This document shows positions 23,790-35,940 of a stretch of 64,000 nucleotides of DNA, piece by piece. The first letter of the stretch is position 1. The number at the start of each line of letters is the position of its first letter. Origin of the DNA: Bigelowiella natans CCMP2755. Its lineage: Eukaryota > Cercozoa > Chlorarachniophyceae. Position numbers and translations under genes: made by a program. The DNA is taken from NCBI GenBank assembly GCA_000320545.1, contig ADNK01001197.1:62001-126000 (forward strand), written 5' to 3'. The notes below the pieces were generated by a model. That model was given only the letters and a program-made list of their open reading frames with translations. It did no database searches and was not told where the DNA came from.

Positions 23790-26305
23790 ATGGACGGCTT
23801 CATAGCATCCGTGTAAGTTGTTAGTTGTTGGAAATATTGATACACGGCAAGCAAGTTTTATCTTAAAAAAAAACAAAATTCTTACATTACACCCTATACT
23901 ACGCCTTCTCGATCGAAGACATTCTACTGAATGTCCCCGTCAGAATGTGTTGAATCTCATGCTGTAGCATTGTGTCAATTAGTTCGACCATGGTCGACAA
24001 AGTGAGGGGAACTCCACTGGAGAGGAAGGTTAAGGAAGCTACCAGCAATGAGGCCTGGGGTTGCACAGGAGAAGTCAAGGACGATATTGCAAGAGCGACT
24101 TTTAACTAGTAACAAGAATCCTAAATTGAACGCTAAATGTAATGTGGATGCAATCTCAAGGGGTCTGTATTTTTTTTTAGTCAACAGTACAAGGAAGTAA
24201 TGGGGTGTCTTTGGACACGAATGGAGATGCCCTCAAAAAATTGGCGTGGTGTATACAAGGTCCTATTGATATGCTGTATGTCGTCATCAGTTACCCATCG
24301 AAACAATAAATCCCATCTCCTCTTATAGTTGGTATAATATCTTTTTTGTACGCACTCTGATGTGTTACTCAAATCCAGACACTGACGCTCCTAGAGTATC
24401 TTCTCAAAGCTGGTTCTCAAAGAGTAATTGAAGAAGCCAGGGAGAAAATGCACAGGCTCAGAAGTCTAGAGCATTTTACATACGATGACCCTAATGATGG
24501 ATCCGATAAAGGCTCAGGGGGTGAGTAGCTACACAAGGTTTGTTTCCGATATCTGATGGACCTTCTTTCAGTTCGAACCAAAGCAACCCAGATGATTAAG
24601 CTTCTCCGTAATGAGAAGTCATTGCATAAGATGCGGGACCAGTACAAGAAGAACAAGGTATCTAGGAATTGAATATTATTCACCCCCAAACTAATAGAGG
24701 ATATATTTAGTCCAAGTATTCTGGAATGTCAAGCGAAGGTGGCAGCTCGGATAGATATGGAGGATATGGTGGATACAGTGGGAAAAGTCATTTCGATGAC
24801 GATTATCGAAAAAAAAAGAAGTATTACGATGATGATGATGATGGAGATGAAGACGACGAGGAAGAGGAGCAAAAGTAAGAATATTTATTGAAGTTCCTTT
24901 TTAAAAGCTGACGAATAGACTCATAGGCGAAGGCGGCGTAGAAAGGCGAAGAAGAAAAAGAAGAAAGCAAAACGCTATGATGAGGATGAGGACGAAGATG
25001 AGGAAGCTGAAGAAGAAGCCCCTCGAAGACGGAAAAAGAAATCCACAAAGAAGTAAGCAGCTGACCTTGGAAATAATTTTCCCTCTTGATATAGAAACCA
25101 CCATGATCAGGGGCAAAAAAGGCAAGTCTAAGAAAGAAGGCAAACGTGTACGGAATAAGAAAGTTGAAGATGATTTCGAAGCCGATTTTGGTGAAGAAGG
25201 TACTTCCTCAAACGGAGCAACTGTTCAAATAATAACGGGCCCAACAGATTTCAACCCAAGAGGAGTAGCAGCGGCACTAGCAGCGGCACCAACACCAGCA
25301 CCAGGTCAAGTTGCTTCCATCCTGGGATTTGATTCCACACCTCAACCACAGCCCCAACCTGCAGCCTCAACAACTGTTGATGATGACGATTGGGGTAATT
25401 TTGACTCCGGCAATAATGCAGCAAAGGTACATTATTATTCTAAATATAACACAGTTAACTAAATAATTCGAGTCTGCTCTGTTAAATTTGGCAGAATCAG
25501 AATCAAGGATTCACTGCATTTCAGCCCGCACAGCCTCAGGCTCAACCTCAACCTCAACCTCTATTCCAACAAACAAATTTTCACCAGACCCAGCAACAGC
25601 CATCATTGCAGAGTTTTGGTGGATTCTCGGCATCTCCCGCCCCCGCCCCCGCCCCAGCTCCTGCTCCTGCTCCTGCTTCAGCTACGGCACCCGATATCTT
25701 CGCTCTTTCCGAAAACGTAGGTACGATCAACATCACTGGGAATAATAACTTCAGCGTGGAAGTAGAAGAGAAACCTAGCCAACCTCAATCTAAGACTGCA
25801 AAAGTGAACGAAAAACTTAAGGATGATCCTTTGTGGGGAAATGGTGAGTTGTTCTTTTCCCACAAGAAATATGACCTTGAAATGATGAAAATTTTCCTTC
25901 TCAGATCTCCTAAATTTCGGCGACGATCTGAAAAAAGAAGCCGTGAATCCCAAAACAAATAAACCAAAGGGACCAAGGGTCGCCATGTCCTCACTAAGAG
26001 CTAAGTCGCAATCAAATGGTGGATCGGCAATGCCGGGATTTTCTCCCCCAACTATGCCTACGCCTCAAATGCCAACTCACGGTGGTTATGGCCAACAAGG
26101 ATATGGAGCTTACCCCCAACAGCAACAGCAGCAGCAGATGCAACAGCAAATGTACCGACAACAGCAAATGTATCAACAGCAACAATGGCAACAACAGCAA
26201 GCTATGCAAGGCTTTAACCAGCAAGGAGGTTTCGGTTTGCAGCCACAGAATTATGGGCAGCAAGCTCAGAATCGTCCACAGAATACAATTGATGCCTTTT
26301 TTTAG
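23790..26305 (+). CDS. Epsin-like ENTH-domain clathrin adaptor
   Basis: Ten exons join in phase (23790-23812, 23983-24108, 24181-24259, 24379-24520, 24572-24657, 24711-24874, 24927-25052, 25111-25426, 25495-25843, 25905-26305), giving 603 residues. The first 150 residues are a clear ENTH domain: KVKEATSNEAWG, IARATFN, EVMGCLWTRM, NWRGVYKTLTLLEYLLKAG, then VRTKATQMIKLLRNE. ENTH domains bind phosphoinositides and help bend membrane at clathrin-coated pits or endosomes. After it comes an unusual block of Asp/Glu runs and Lys/Arg runs (24830-25180), then Ala/Pro/Gln-rich disordered sequence, a DPLWGN and DLLNF pair resembling AP2/clathrin-box motifs, and a Gln/Met/Tyr-rich tail. No ubiquitin-interacting motif is obvious. 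The spliced first exon codes only seven full codons. Confidence 0.9.
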
Positions 26306-26412
26306 GAGTCTAATAAGAACTCCTTATATGAAGTGTAACAATTACAATTCTTGATCGTGGACTCGTATCAGCATGCGAGTAGTGTGTCTATCGATTATTG
26401 TAACAACCTTGG

Positions 26413-26450
26413 GGTAATCATGGAGATGGCGGGTAATCATGGAGATGGCG
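26413..26450. repeat. Perfect 19-bp tandem duplication
   Basis: Two identical 19-bp copies abut (26413-26431 and 26432-26450), each reading GGTAATCATGGAGATGGCG. They lie about 110 bp beyond the epsin stop. Confidence 0.9.
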
Positions 26451-27493
26451 TGTATCAGTGAAGACGAATGAGATTATTGTGAGGGTGTGTCTATCATTAC
26501 TGGTACTGCTAAATAACTTTTAGGTTCAGAGGGTATTGTGTATAGCACGGCATCATTTTTACATGATGACTCGATGGACTATATGGCCAGAATGAACATA
26601 TGATGGAATGGAATAGGATGAAGTTATTGTTATTATTTTATTTATTGTAGTCATTTAATTAGGTAGTTCACGTGCGTACACGTACATATGCAGCTATGCT
26701 ATTGATAAGACTGGTAGTACGCATGTAGGCTGGTGTCCTGAGTACACATGTACGCACCGTACACCTATAGATACGGCCATATGATGCGTGAGGTCTACGC
26801 ACGGGCAAAGACGTAGAGACTTTCTATGCGAGGAGGCTGTGCACACAAGTATACTGGCATGACTACACTACAGTACAGACTAGGCGCGCGCTGCTCAGTA
26901 GCATAGCTAGACAGTAGTGATTGCAGACAGCTGGCATGCCTGCAGCATGTGCGTACTGTTAGTGCGTACGTGCACCGCTAGACCGCACCGTGATCGATAC
27001 GATCGATGCTGCGACATTTTGCATGCCACAGCATGTCTAGCTAGCTAGCTAGCTAGCTAGGTGTGTGCATGCATGCGCGAGGCGACGATGACAATGATCG
27101 GGCTAGCTGCGCTGTTAGCTAGCTAGCGCTAGAGCGGGCATCGCTAGATTGCTAGATCGCAAGCCTGTGACTTGCAAGCACGCATGCGTACGAATTTGCT
27201 CTCATTGCGCTGTTCGTAGCTCCTCTAGCTAGCTAGCTCCTCGATCGGCCCACGTCGCGTCATTGTTAATGGCGACGCCAGCCATAGCCAGCATGGCTAG
27301 CACAGATGGCTTGTTCCTAGCTTCGTGCTACGATGCGCCCCACTCACATCTCCAAGCTAGCAAAGATCTGGTAAGCCCCTCTAGCCCTGATCGAGGCCGC
27401 CGACAGCATGCTAGCATGTGAATGTTGTAGCTTTGCTTTGCTACACAACAAAGGTCTAAGCAAGTGTACATCTTTCGTCGAAGCACATCTAAT

Positions 27494-27531
27494 AATAGAC
27501 ACAGCAATACACTATATTTGCATGTCTATCA
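27494..27531. repeat. Truncated copy of the fold-back element
   Basis: The first 24 bases match the left arm of the element at 8441-8464 exactly. The outer right arm (GCATGTCTATCAT) is kept but the inner GTGTATT of the right arm is missing. Confidence 0.75.
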
Positions 27532-27899
27532 TTCTAGCGCCACGTTTATGCGGCAAGTGTCTAGAGTGTGGCAGTGAGTCATCTCGAGCCGCCCGATGCA
27601 ACGCGTGCCGCCATCAACACTGAGTACTAGAGTAGCTAGGTAGCTGCGCAAGCACCGCATCGATCTCGGGATCATGGCAAGCAGCACGGGCGATATTCTG
27701 GATATTCCGCAGTGGCGTACCAGATGGCAAACGTGATGGGATCTGCACGGAACCCGCATCATGATGATGTTCGTTGATGAAACAAATCTAGAAATCGCAG
27801 ATGCAGAAAGGTCGAGAAACTCTATTGGAGCAGAAACTGGGTGAAATGCTCACTCGTCATAGCCACATTGCACACAGGACTAGTATTCAATGATAATGC

Positions 27900-29044
27900 T
27901 TAGAGCTCATCCTGATTATTATCGGCAGCGACAACATTGTGACTATCATCGTTACCACCATCGTCCGTGCCTAGATTGCTCGCATCTTGGGCAGCTTTCG
28001 GGTTGACTACAGAAGAAATTGCGACCAACAGTGACTCTTTCGATGTGGGAGCGATGTCCTGGCCAAGCTCCCATATCATCATTCCTCCGAGTCCCTCCTA
28101 TTAAAAATAAAATTTGATCTATACGCATACCTCGCATTTCGATGCCTTCCATATTACCCTTACAGCATACTTCGTCTTATGGGCGATCATCTTGACTCCA
28201 TTAAAGTAGTATTTGCCCACACCATTTTTCTCTAAATATTTTCAAAGGTGCATCGATGGTTGCTACATTGTTGCTGCTGTCGTCACAATATTCACTATAA
28301 CGTCAATGTATAATGCGATCTCAGTGGATAGTCTCTCTCTCCCCTCTCCCCCCCTCTCTCTTTCTCTTTCTTTCCCTCGATTCTACTTGGAGAGAGAGGA
28401 TGATAGTTCCGGTGGATCTCCTCGTATGTTTTTGCATCGCCTGTCTCGATGTGACGGGCGTAAAACGGTATCCCGAGGCATAAACGCGTCTTTGGAAGTG
28501 ACTCTGCTTCCCAATTCGACACTGATACCGACCATTATGAAAGTGAGAGAAAATGTGTAATTACAATATAATATGAAAAACAAGAGTAGTAACAGTTCTG
28601 AAACTGTAGATTGGCATCTAATAAAAGAAACTGGCAATAAATGCGTATACTGTGCTGATGACCATACGCTATTGTTTTCTGGTGTTTAATTTTTAAGAAT
28701 TTCCCGACCAGTTTGTTTTGCTAGTGCCAACGTTGAGTGCTTGCCAGGAACCTGAAGATTACACACAAGAAACATCGAAAAATGTCACCCAAAAAAGGGG
28801 GTGGCGGATGAGAAGGGAGGATGACGAGAAAACGAGGTAGGACGCAGAAAACATCAGATAAAAATTTAAAGGGAGGGGAAAAGAGAGAGACATAAAATAA
28901 CAGAATATTTGTTTATAACGTGAACTATTGGGGTGTGCGTCCTTCTTTCTACCTACCTTATCGTACGACATACTGTGGAAAAGATCCACATATTTTGAAA
29001 GTCCTATTACGTAGAACATAACATCACAAATCTGGATAATTATG

Positions 29045-29082
<38 letters not shown>

Positions 29083-30583
29083 ATGTGTACAATTTTTAAT
29101 CTTCCTACATCATAGAAGTTCACAATAACGCCTATGACCTAGAATCGATATAATCTTTTCCTGTCGCGTGTCTGGATAGTAGGCCATAGTCACAGTCCCT
29201 TCTTGCGTCCGAGGTTTGCAAGAATAAAGCGCCAGCGAAGCCGTATCCGGTCGTCAGATAAACGCCATTGAAGAAGGGAAAGGGCATAATAGAATGGGGA
29301 TACAAGGAAGAGAAAAAGTCAAAACAGGGTTAAAATCTTTAGTTTGTTGACATTAGCCGCTACACTTCTAATCAAATGATTCGAATTGAATTTAACAATG
29401 TATTCGCCTATACTCCTCATGATTGACTATTTTATATGCATTTCTGTTGTTGACGACTTTCTCCTAATTTAGCTTTTGTCTCCTTCAAAAGCTGTGCAAA
29501 ACCGCGCCAATCGGTCTTCGAGCTGGGATACCTGCGAAGTGACAGTTCGCAAGCACGCGTGCACATAGCGTTATACATACCATTCGTGCATTTAGTATGG
29601 ATGCACATATCATTCTCTCGGGAACAATTTAGTTGCTACTACTCCCAATTGTAGTCGACTCCGTCTAAATCGTGCTTCTTGATGAAATCAGATAGATTTT
29701 CCAGAAATTTTTGGCGGTTTGCCTGCGAGCTCACCATTCCACTATAGCCTCTAGCTGAACAATCAGTGGCACATATTGTTTTAGGTTCGTCGTATACGGT
29801 AAAGAAGAAGATGAAAAGCAGAAGCGATGAGGACATCGGGAGTGGCCTCCGAAGCATACGAGAATCTTCAAATTGTGCTGTTTCTTCGCCTCCAGAATCG
29901 TCTTCATTAAATCTTCTGATAAGGAGTAATCAAACTTATGACTAACCATAAAATGATTTCAAACATACATTTGAGTGCACTTGCTACCCAAAACATTCTT
30001 TTGAACGTTTTGACTGTCCGTATGCCTACAATCGCACGCTTTTTCCCGCACTATCTGCGCGCGCGCGCATGTGTGTAAGGTGTGTGTTTGTGGCGTGTGC
30101 TTGACTTGAAGGGAATCGATCTGTCGCTGCCAAAGTTCCGTCTTCTTCAATCTGATATCACCAGCGAAATCACAGAGTTCATTTTATGTACGCCTCCATG
30201 CTCTCTCTCTCTCCTACAAGACTCCCTCCTCCCTTCTTTCATTCAAAACCGCGATTACATTACTTCAAGAGAAAATAGGATGAGGTGAGTCAAGTGTCTT
30301 GCAGCAAGATCCCAACGCTCCGGTTCCCACCCAAGCCTGCTTCATAATTCCGTAAGATTTTTTGCGAATTCACAATCATAAGATATTGTAATTACTACTC
30401 TTCAAACCTGTACTCCGGCATGTATGCAACAACGTTGAAATTGATCGCCTCTAAATTTGATACCCGTTTAGATAATAATCCATTAAAATTATTTATTTAA
30501 CTCCGACCTGTTGCTTTAATGGGCGTCATCAACGCCAGCATGCTTAGCGCCCACAGGCCCACAGCCGTGGTACACTGTCTCAT
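27900..30583 (-). CDS. GH18 chitinase-like secretory protein with C-terminal QDEL
   Basis: A signal peptide starts at 30583 (MRQCTTAVGLWALSMLAVLM, hydrophobic core). Phase-consistent exons follow at 30450-30408, 30336-30264, 30151-30106, 29915-29835, 29748-29643 and from 29531, then several more down to 27900. The joined protein reads like GH18: NFNVVAYMPEYR, LTHLILFSLE, IEEDGTLAA, ILVCFGGHSR, NRQKFLENL, DGVDYNWEYP, TMAYYPDTRQE, YVDLFHSMSYD, LGIPFYARH and LGGMMIWELGQD. GH18 enzymes cut beta-1,4-GlcNAc polymers using DxxDxDxE; here the third acid is Asn (DGVDYNWE), while the Glu acid is kept. The protein ends NNQDEL, a KDEL-type ER-retrieval variant, so it may stay in the secretory pathway. 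Exons between about 29450 and 28100 are placed by motif only. Confidence 0.82.
29047..29080. repeat. (GT)n microsatellite in a chitinase intron
   Basis: About 17 uninterrupted GT units in an intron of the GH18 gene. Confidence 0.95.
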
Positions 30584-31231
30584 ATCTGTAAGAAATGAGC
30601 ATACATGCCACATCGAATCAACTAATGCAACTACTATATGCAGTCCACACTGAAGGCTTCAACCAACTACCACGCAATTATTCTCGAAGGAGGAGGATAT
30701 GATCTTTTGGTGTTTAGGAAATGGTGGCCATGCTCATGAGATGTGGCGGCGACTATGTCCGATGATCAACGATGCTCCCACTACTATTTTATACCAAATA
30801 TAGGCCAGTTTTTACCTACGACAACTTCAAAAGGACGCTGATCTCTAGGATCCTAGGATCTAAGATGGTGATTTGGACGTTTCTTCTTAGATATTCGTCG
30901 GTGTTTGGAGTTGCACTGTGTGCCAATAATAACAACAACAATACGCCTCCAGAAGCAGCAAATCACAGCTCCCTCGAAAACACAGCATGCATGCATGTAT
31001 AGGGACGAGGAAGAGGGGGGAGGTATCTGCTGCCTCTCAATAGCGACATCTTTAACTTCGTTGAAGCAAAGGGCAGAGACAGGTGACTCAGAAAAAATAC
31101 GGAGGACTGACACCGACTTGCAAAGAAACACTTCGAAATAAAACTAAGAGGGGACAATTACGGGACCTGAGGGTGAGAACATCCTTGAAAATCTTGATAG
31201 TAAGGCTGCGACTCTCCAAGAGGCAAACGGA
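30584..31231. promoter_or_regulatory. Head-to-head spacer between chitinase-like and MAP2K genes
   Basis: About 650 bp separate the GH18 start and the first kinase exon I can support. Kinase 5' exons may extend into it, because the frame upstream of 31232 stays open for some 30 codons. No island-type palindromes are seen. Confidence 0.35.
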
Positions 31232-33045
31232 ATGAGACGTCCACGGTTCGAGACCCCTAGCATAACAACACCAGCGGTGGAGCAGAAGTCCTATCGAGTG
31301 TAAGAGAATCTAATGTAGTTGTAGTAGCAGTAGTCGCATATCCGAGTAGTATCAGAGTAGCTGCTTTCCACCACCCGCTGGCATTATCATAACCAATATA
31401 TTTCAATTTAGGGACAAACACGGAGCGACCTTTCAGCATGGCGCTTTGACGATCACGGAGGAGGGGGTCAAGGTAATTTGATAACTGCACTTCGCCTTGT
31501 TGTGGTAGAGTGCTATCGATGATAATAATTCTGAGAGACAATCCTGTGATTCGTCGAGGAAGAAGATGATTTGATTTCATTCTATTTCTATATCATTATG
31601 CAGCACGGAGTTGGAGAGGAAGTGAACTCCAAAATAAAGTTCGAAGACGTAAAGGTTGGCTGCTGTGCCTCATTGCTCTAGTAGATCAGAATTTCGCAAA
31701 AAATAACATCGGGGCTACAGTGCTGTTGGAAAACTTAGAACCAACAGCATTCCACCAATCGTTCACGCATTATTATCATTTTCCATTGCTCAAAAAGATG
31801 ATGGAGAAGCTCGGCACCGGCACCTCGGGCGTCGTCCATAGAGCTATATACGAAAGGAAAGACATAGCAATAAAGGTCAGTTAGCGTTCGTCCTTATCTT
31901 CCGAAGTATGCCAAAGATGGTTTATAAATCTGTTGCTTATACGCAAGCATGTACAAAAATATACATCGGTATGTTTCCATTTCCGATTTGCATTATTGCT
32001 GACAACTGAAAAACCAATGGGCAGGTGATTGATATATATGAGCGTCAAAAGCGCCACCAGTTGCTCAAAGAAATACGGGGAATGTCGAAGGTGTGAGAAT
32101 AGAAGCACGGTTATTGCTCTGGAGAAGAAGTGAGGAGATATCGGGATTATGGAAGTCACTAGTGAATTATTTTGCCATACTCTCTGTTCATTTTAACATA
32201 TCATCCAACTTATTCCTCCCCATGTAAATATGTTCGTTGTACAGGCGATATCACCGTTCATAGCCTCGTTCTTCGGCGCCTTTTTCCACGACGGTTCAAT
32301 ATATATCGCCCTTGAATTCCTCGACGCGGGATCTCTTGAGGTGGGTACTACTACTTTTCATAGGAGGCAGCAGCAGCAGCAGCAGCAGCTGCTGTACAGT
32401 CCTTTTCCCTACCTCTCTAAATCAATGATGTTCTCATAAAATCTAATCTCTATCAAGGATATACTCAAAGTGACAACATTTCCCATTCCTGCGATTCGGC
32501 TAGTGGCCCGGCAGTTAGTAGCTGGCCTCGACGCAATCCACACACTCAAACAAATGCATCGAGACATCAAGCCCTCCAACATATGCCTTAGCACTAAAGG
32601 GGAGGTAGTATGTGCTTCACGATATCATATCCTGTCGTATTATACAAGGCCTCTATAAGCTATTCTTTTCATTGTATGCACGACTTATTGAGCATAGCCT
32701 TGTAAAAAAAATTGGTAGCAGTTGTTACAGTAGCATGATGATGGTGGTGACGATGGTGATGATGATAATCTGCATGTAATCTGCTCCTCGCACCATCGTA
32801 GTTTCAAAGCCTAATCTATATCGTCGATTCACCACCCGACATCATCATCATCACCATCATCATTGTCATTACCAGGCAAAGCTTACAGACTTCGGCATAT
32901 CACGAGAGATGTCTAAGACGCTCGATAAGGCCAAGACCTTCATAGGAACCGTCACGTAAGTAGTTGCAGTATTTGGAGTGTGATTGGAGGAAGTGGGTTA
33001 GATGTTCGCAAAGTAGAAGGAAAGCTGATGAGGTGGAGTGGGTTA

Positions 33046-33081
<36 letters not shown>

Positions 33082-33662
33082 GTATGGCGGCAAGTAAAAA
33101 TCATGATAAAGTAAACGGATAGAGACAAACTCGTGAACCGAAGGGTGGTGTCATGGCAAAAAGCACGACCTCTCTTTCTCCTAGGATCATCATCATCATC
33201 ATCATCATCACAATATGTGTGTGTGTGTTGTCGCCGTTACACATGGTTTGTACTCAGGTACATGTCGCCAGAGCGTATTCAAGGCGGTGAGTACAACCTG
33301 AACAGTGATATATGGTCCTTGGGCCTTACCCTACTTCAAAGGTGGTGGTGGTGGTGGTGGTGGTGGTTGTGACGACGACGATGATGATGAAGAAGATAAT
33401 GATTACAAAAATATCATAAAGGAAGAAAGAACAAAGAACACGCAAATACTGTGTTGCATGTCAAACATCGTTAGCCTGATGATGATAAGATGACGTCAAG
33501 AAGGAGTCTTTGTCATTATCATGTGTGTTTTTCAATTCATCTTCATCATCAGCGTCATCGGTCGGTATCCCTACTCGTTAACTGGAGTGTATTTGGAGCT
33601 GATGCAGCAAATAGGTGCTTAGGGAAGGACACGGACTAAGAATTACGGGGCTATTTGCTTGA

Positions 33663-33694
<32 letters not shown>

Positions 33695-33811
33695 ATGTAA
33701 TACATGCTAAGAAAAGAGCATGGGTTGATTGATTGATTATCATCATCAGTGCAAAATCCTGCTCCGTCTTTCCCTATAAACGACCGTGACCGTGAGGGGT
33801 CAAAGGCCAAG

Positions 33812-33850
<39 letters not shown>

Positions 33851-33874
33851 AGTACAGCTGCTGAGACTACTTAA

Positions 33875-33925
<51 letters not shown>

Positions 33926-34818
33926 CTTAAATAAATAGTAGTGTGTATTCTCTCATTCTGCAGTCCTTCGACTCAGAAGATTTAAACTTATTCTGCGTTG
34001 CAGCTTTCTCACATTGGTGTTTGTTGTATTGGGTTGATGATGTGCTGCAGGCTGCAGTTGCGTTCTCAGTTCCGTGATATCATCGCTCTATGTCTGCAAA
34101 AAGACCCCAAGAAGCGAATCTCATCCAAAGATCTACTGGTACTACTGCAAGTATCTGATGGGATGAGCACACCATTTATAGTTCTACATTCATACATTAT
34201 GAATATATGTGCGTGTGTGTGTATGTGTGTGTTTCTGTTTTGCTCATCTTCAGCATCATCTTCATTTGTTTTTTTTCATTCGTCAGAATCACAATTTTTT
34301 GGCCATACCAGACGAGAAGTTAGATCAAGATAAGGTTGTTGAAAACACACAAAAGTAGACGAATTGTCTCACCATGCGGTATCTATGCATCCGCTGAGAA
34401 CAGCCATGCCACAAATTTAAGCCAAACGCATCATTCTTTTTGCGCCAAAACATACGAAAGTACGTCACATCTCCATCATCCTACCAATGGTTATGTGTCT
34501 ACTTCATTCATTAGAGCTCCTTTGATTTGTTCTCTTTCTAGAAGCATTTGGCCTCTTGGATATTGAAAGTAAAGAAAAAAGAAAGACAGGAAAAGGTGGT
34601 TTGCATGATATAACGTACCCTTTACGACAACCTTCCGTCGTCATCGTGAATCACGTTGACAATCTATTTTCAATATTCTCCATTACTTTTCCATGCAGCA
34701 CGACCCAAATGCGAGCAATATGAACCGCGCGACAAGCATAGGTACAACATCTTCAACTACGTCAGTGAATCAAAGCAGAACTAGTGTGAAAACGACAGAA
34801 TCGGGAAGTAACAACTAG
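31232..34818 (+). CDS. MAP kinase kinase (MAP2K/STE7-like)
   Basis: About 14 small exons rebuild one kinase. Exons checked for phase include 31232-31299, 31413-31471, a GLGTGTSG-type exon ending 31875, 32025-32090, 32245-32340, 32458-32604, 32876-32955, 33258 onwards, 34542-34595 and 34699-34818. Visible motifs are a Gly loop (LGTGTSGVV), the VAIK-type lysine (DIAIK), [16 protein letters not shown], an activation loop ending GTVTYMSPERI, SDIWSLG, VIGRYPY and the [12 protein letters not shown] segment. MSPERI and the GRYPY insertion region are typical of MEK proteins, which activate MAP kinases by dual phosphorylation. The activation loop has Ser/Thr candidates (SKTLDKAKT). The tail is Asn/Thr/Ser-rich. 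The start codon is uncertain. Introns are unusually loaded with GAT, GTA and AT repeats. Confidence 0.82.
33047..33080. repeat. (GAT)n repeat in a MAP2K intron
   Basis: Run of GAT/ATG units, one of several trinucleotide tracts in this gene (others at 33664-33693, GAT, and 33812-33849, GTA). Confidence 0.9.
33884..33920. repeat. (AT)n microsatellite in a MAP2K intron
   Basis: About 18 AT units between kinase exons. Confidence 0.9.
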
Positions 34819-35931
34819 CGATGACCAGATGATGGCACGGTCAACATGAAAGAAAAGCATCAAAACCTCTTGAAAGGAGATGCAACAGCGAGTAGCTAAT
34901 TTGGTGCAGTTGAGCAGAAATTGACATCATGTGTAGAAACCGTTCATTGTGCTCTTTCGATCGTGACATGAAGATGATCCACGCGGGCAAGCATCAAGCG
35001 TGCTGATTTGCAAATACAACGCATGCTCAGACGCATCTGTGGCACCTGTGAACCTCATGTGTTTGGTGGAACAATGACAATATGACAATCCATCAATTGA
35101 CAATGCTACAATGGATGACACAGTAACAGTCATCTGCCAAATCTGGTTCAAAATTCGCAGAAACTACGTGCTACTAGTGCTAGCTAGTCTCAACGTAACC
35201 GACGCTGCAGCTATACATGGTGCAAATGCGCATGCTAGCTATGGTGATGCCACACGTGTGAATGGAATGGACGTGCACAGTGAGTATAGGAGTGGCACAT
35301 GAGCTCATGCATGCATGACACACTTGGCTAGTTGGGCTCCAGCAACACCACCGCTCAGCAGATGTTCATCATTGTGCGCCGCAAGCTAGCAAGGCCAAAA
35401 ATGTTTGTCAACAGAAGCACCAAATCAAGGCATGAATTCTAGAATTGAAACAATCTTTAATTGTTCATTTGAATTGAATCGAAATTCACGTTCTCACATG
35501 TCTAGATGTGCTTATATTAGCGCTGTAGCCGCTGCATTGCGCAGCTACATGAGGATGATCATTAAACAAATTTAATTGATTAATTACATCCGTCTTACAT
35601 GTGCTTGGCACGCTTTGAGAAAGTTTTCAATGAATTCCAATGGATTCCATTTTTTGTTCAAGTCGTTGATTGCTCTTTCACTTTTTTCAAAATTTTGATT
35701 GTTCTTTTAATTATTCTTTTTCTTTTTCATTTCGGTCATCAAAATAAAAATGCATTCTTTTATGATTAGCTTTGAGATCTATGAAACTCTTCTCGCAAAG
35801 CTTTTTTTCAATGAATTTAATGGATTTCATATTTGTTTAAGTTTTGATTGCTCTTTTTACTTTTTTCAAGTTTTTGATTGTTCTTTTAATTGTTCTTATT
35901 CTTTCATTTCGGTTATTAGAAAGAGAATAAT
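34819..35931. other. Tail-to-tail intergenic island 4
   Basis: This spacer lies between the 3' ends of the MAP2K gene (+) and the intronless kinase gene (-). It carries CTAG/CATGC words around 35160-35560, the CACAT-GTCTAG-ATGTG inverted repeat at 35495-35510, then an AT-rich stretch containing a diverged direct duplication (about 35600-35745 against 35755-35940, both with repeated TTTTTTCAA and TGATTGTTCTTTTAATT words). Confidence 0.55.
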
Positions 35932-35940
35932 TTATTTGTG
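35600..35940. repeat. Diverged direct duplication of an AT-rich segment
   Basis: The segment near 35610-35745 recurs near 35795-35935 with the same order of words: AATGAATT, TGGATT, CATTT, TTGTT, AAGT, GATTGCTCTTT, ACTTTTTTCAA, TTTTGATTGTTCTTTTAATT and TTTCATTTCGGT. It abuts the stop of the intronless kinase gene. Confidence 0.7.

Larger units (their letters stand above)
26306..27899. other. Tail-to-tail intergenic island 3
   Basis: This spacer lies between the epsin 3' end (+) and the chitinase 3' end (-). No coding exon is supported. It shows the densest island character: a run of six CTAG units at 27038-27060, many GCATGC, GCTAGC and CGATCG words, and the second copy of the fold-back at 27494. 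Base composition is visibly more GC-rich than the flanking introns. Confidence 0.6.

Noticed and set aside
26880-27600. Possible tRNA or CRISPR-like array in the CTAG-repeat region
   Set aside because: Repeats are short palindromic words with irregular spacing; there are no equal spacers, no cloverleaf with a CCA-end or T-loop that I can trace, and the genome is nuclear eukaryotic.
28295-28637. Plus-strand frames at 28213-28560 as a separate gene
   Set aside because: They lie opposite the GIPFYAR exon of the GH18 gene and contain a CT-rich simple repeat.
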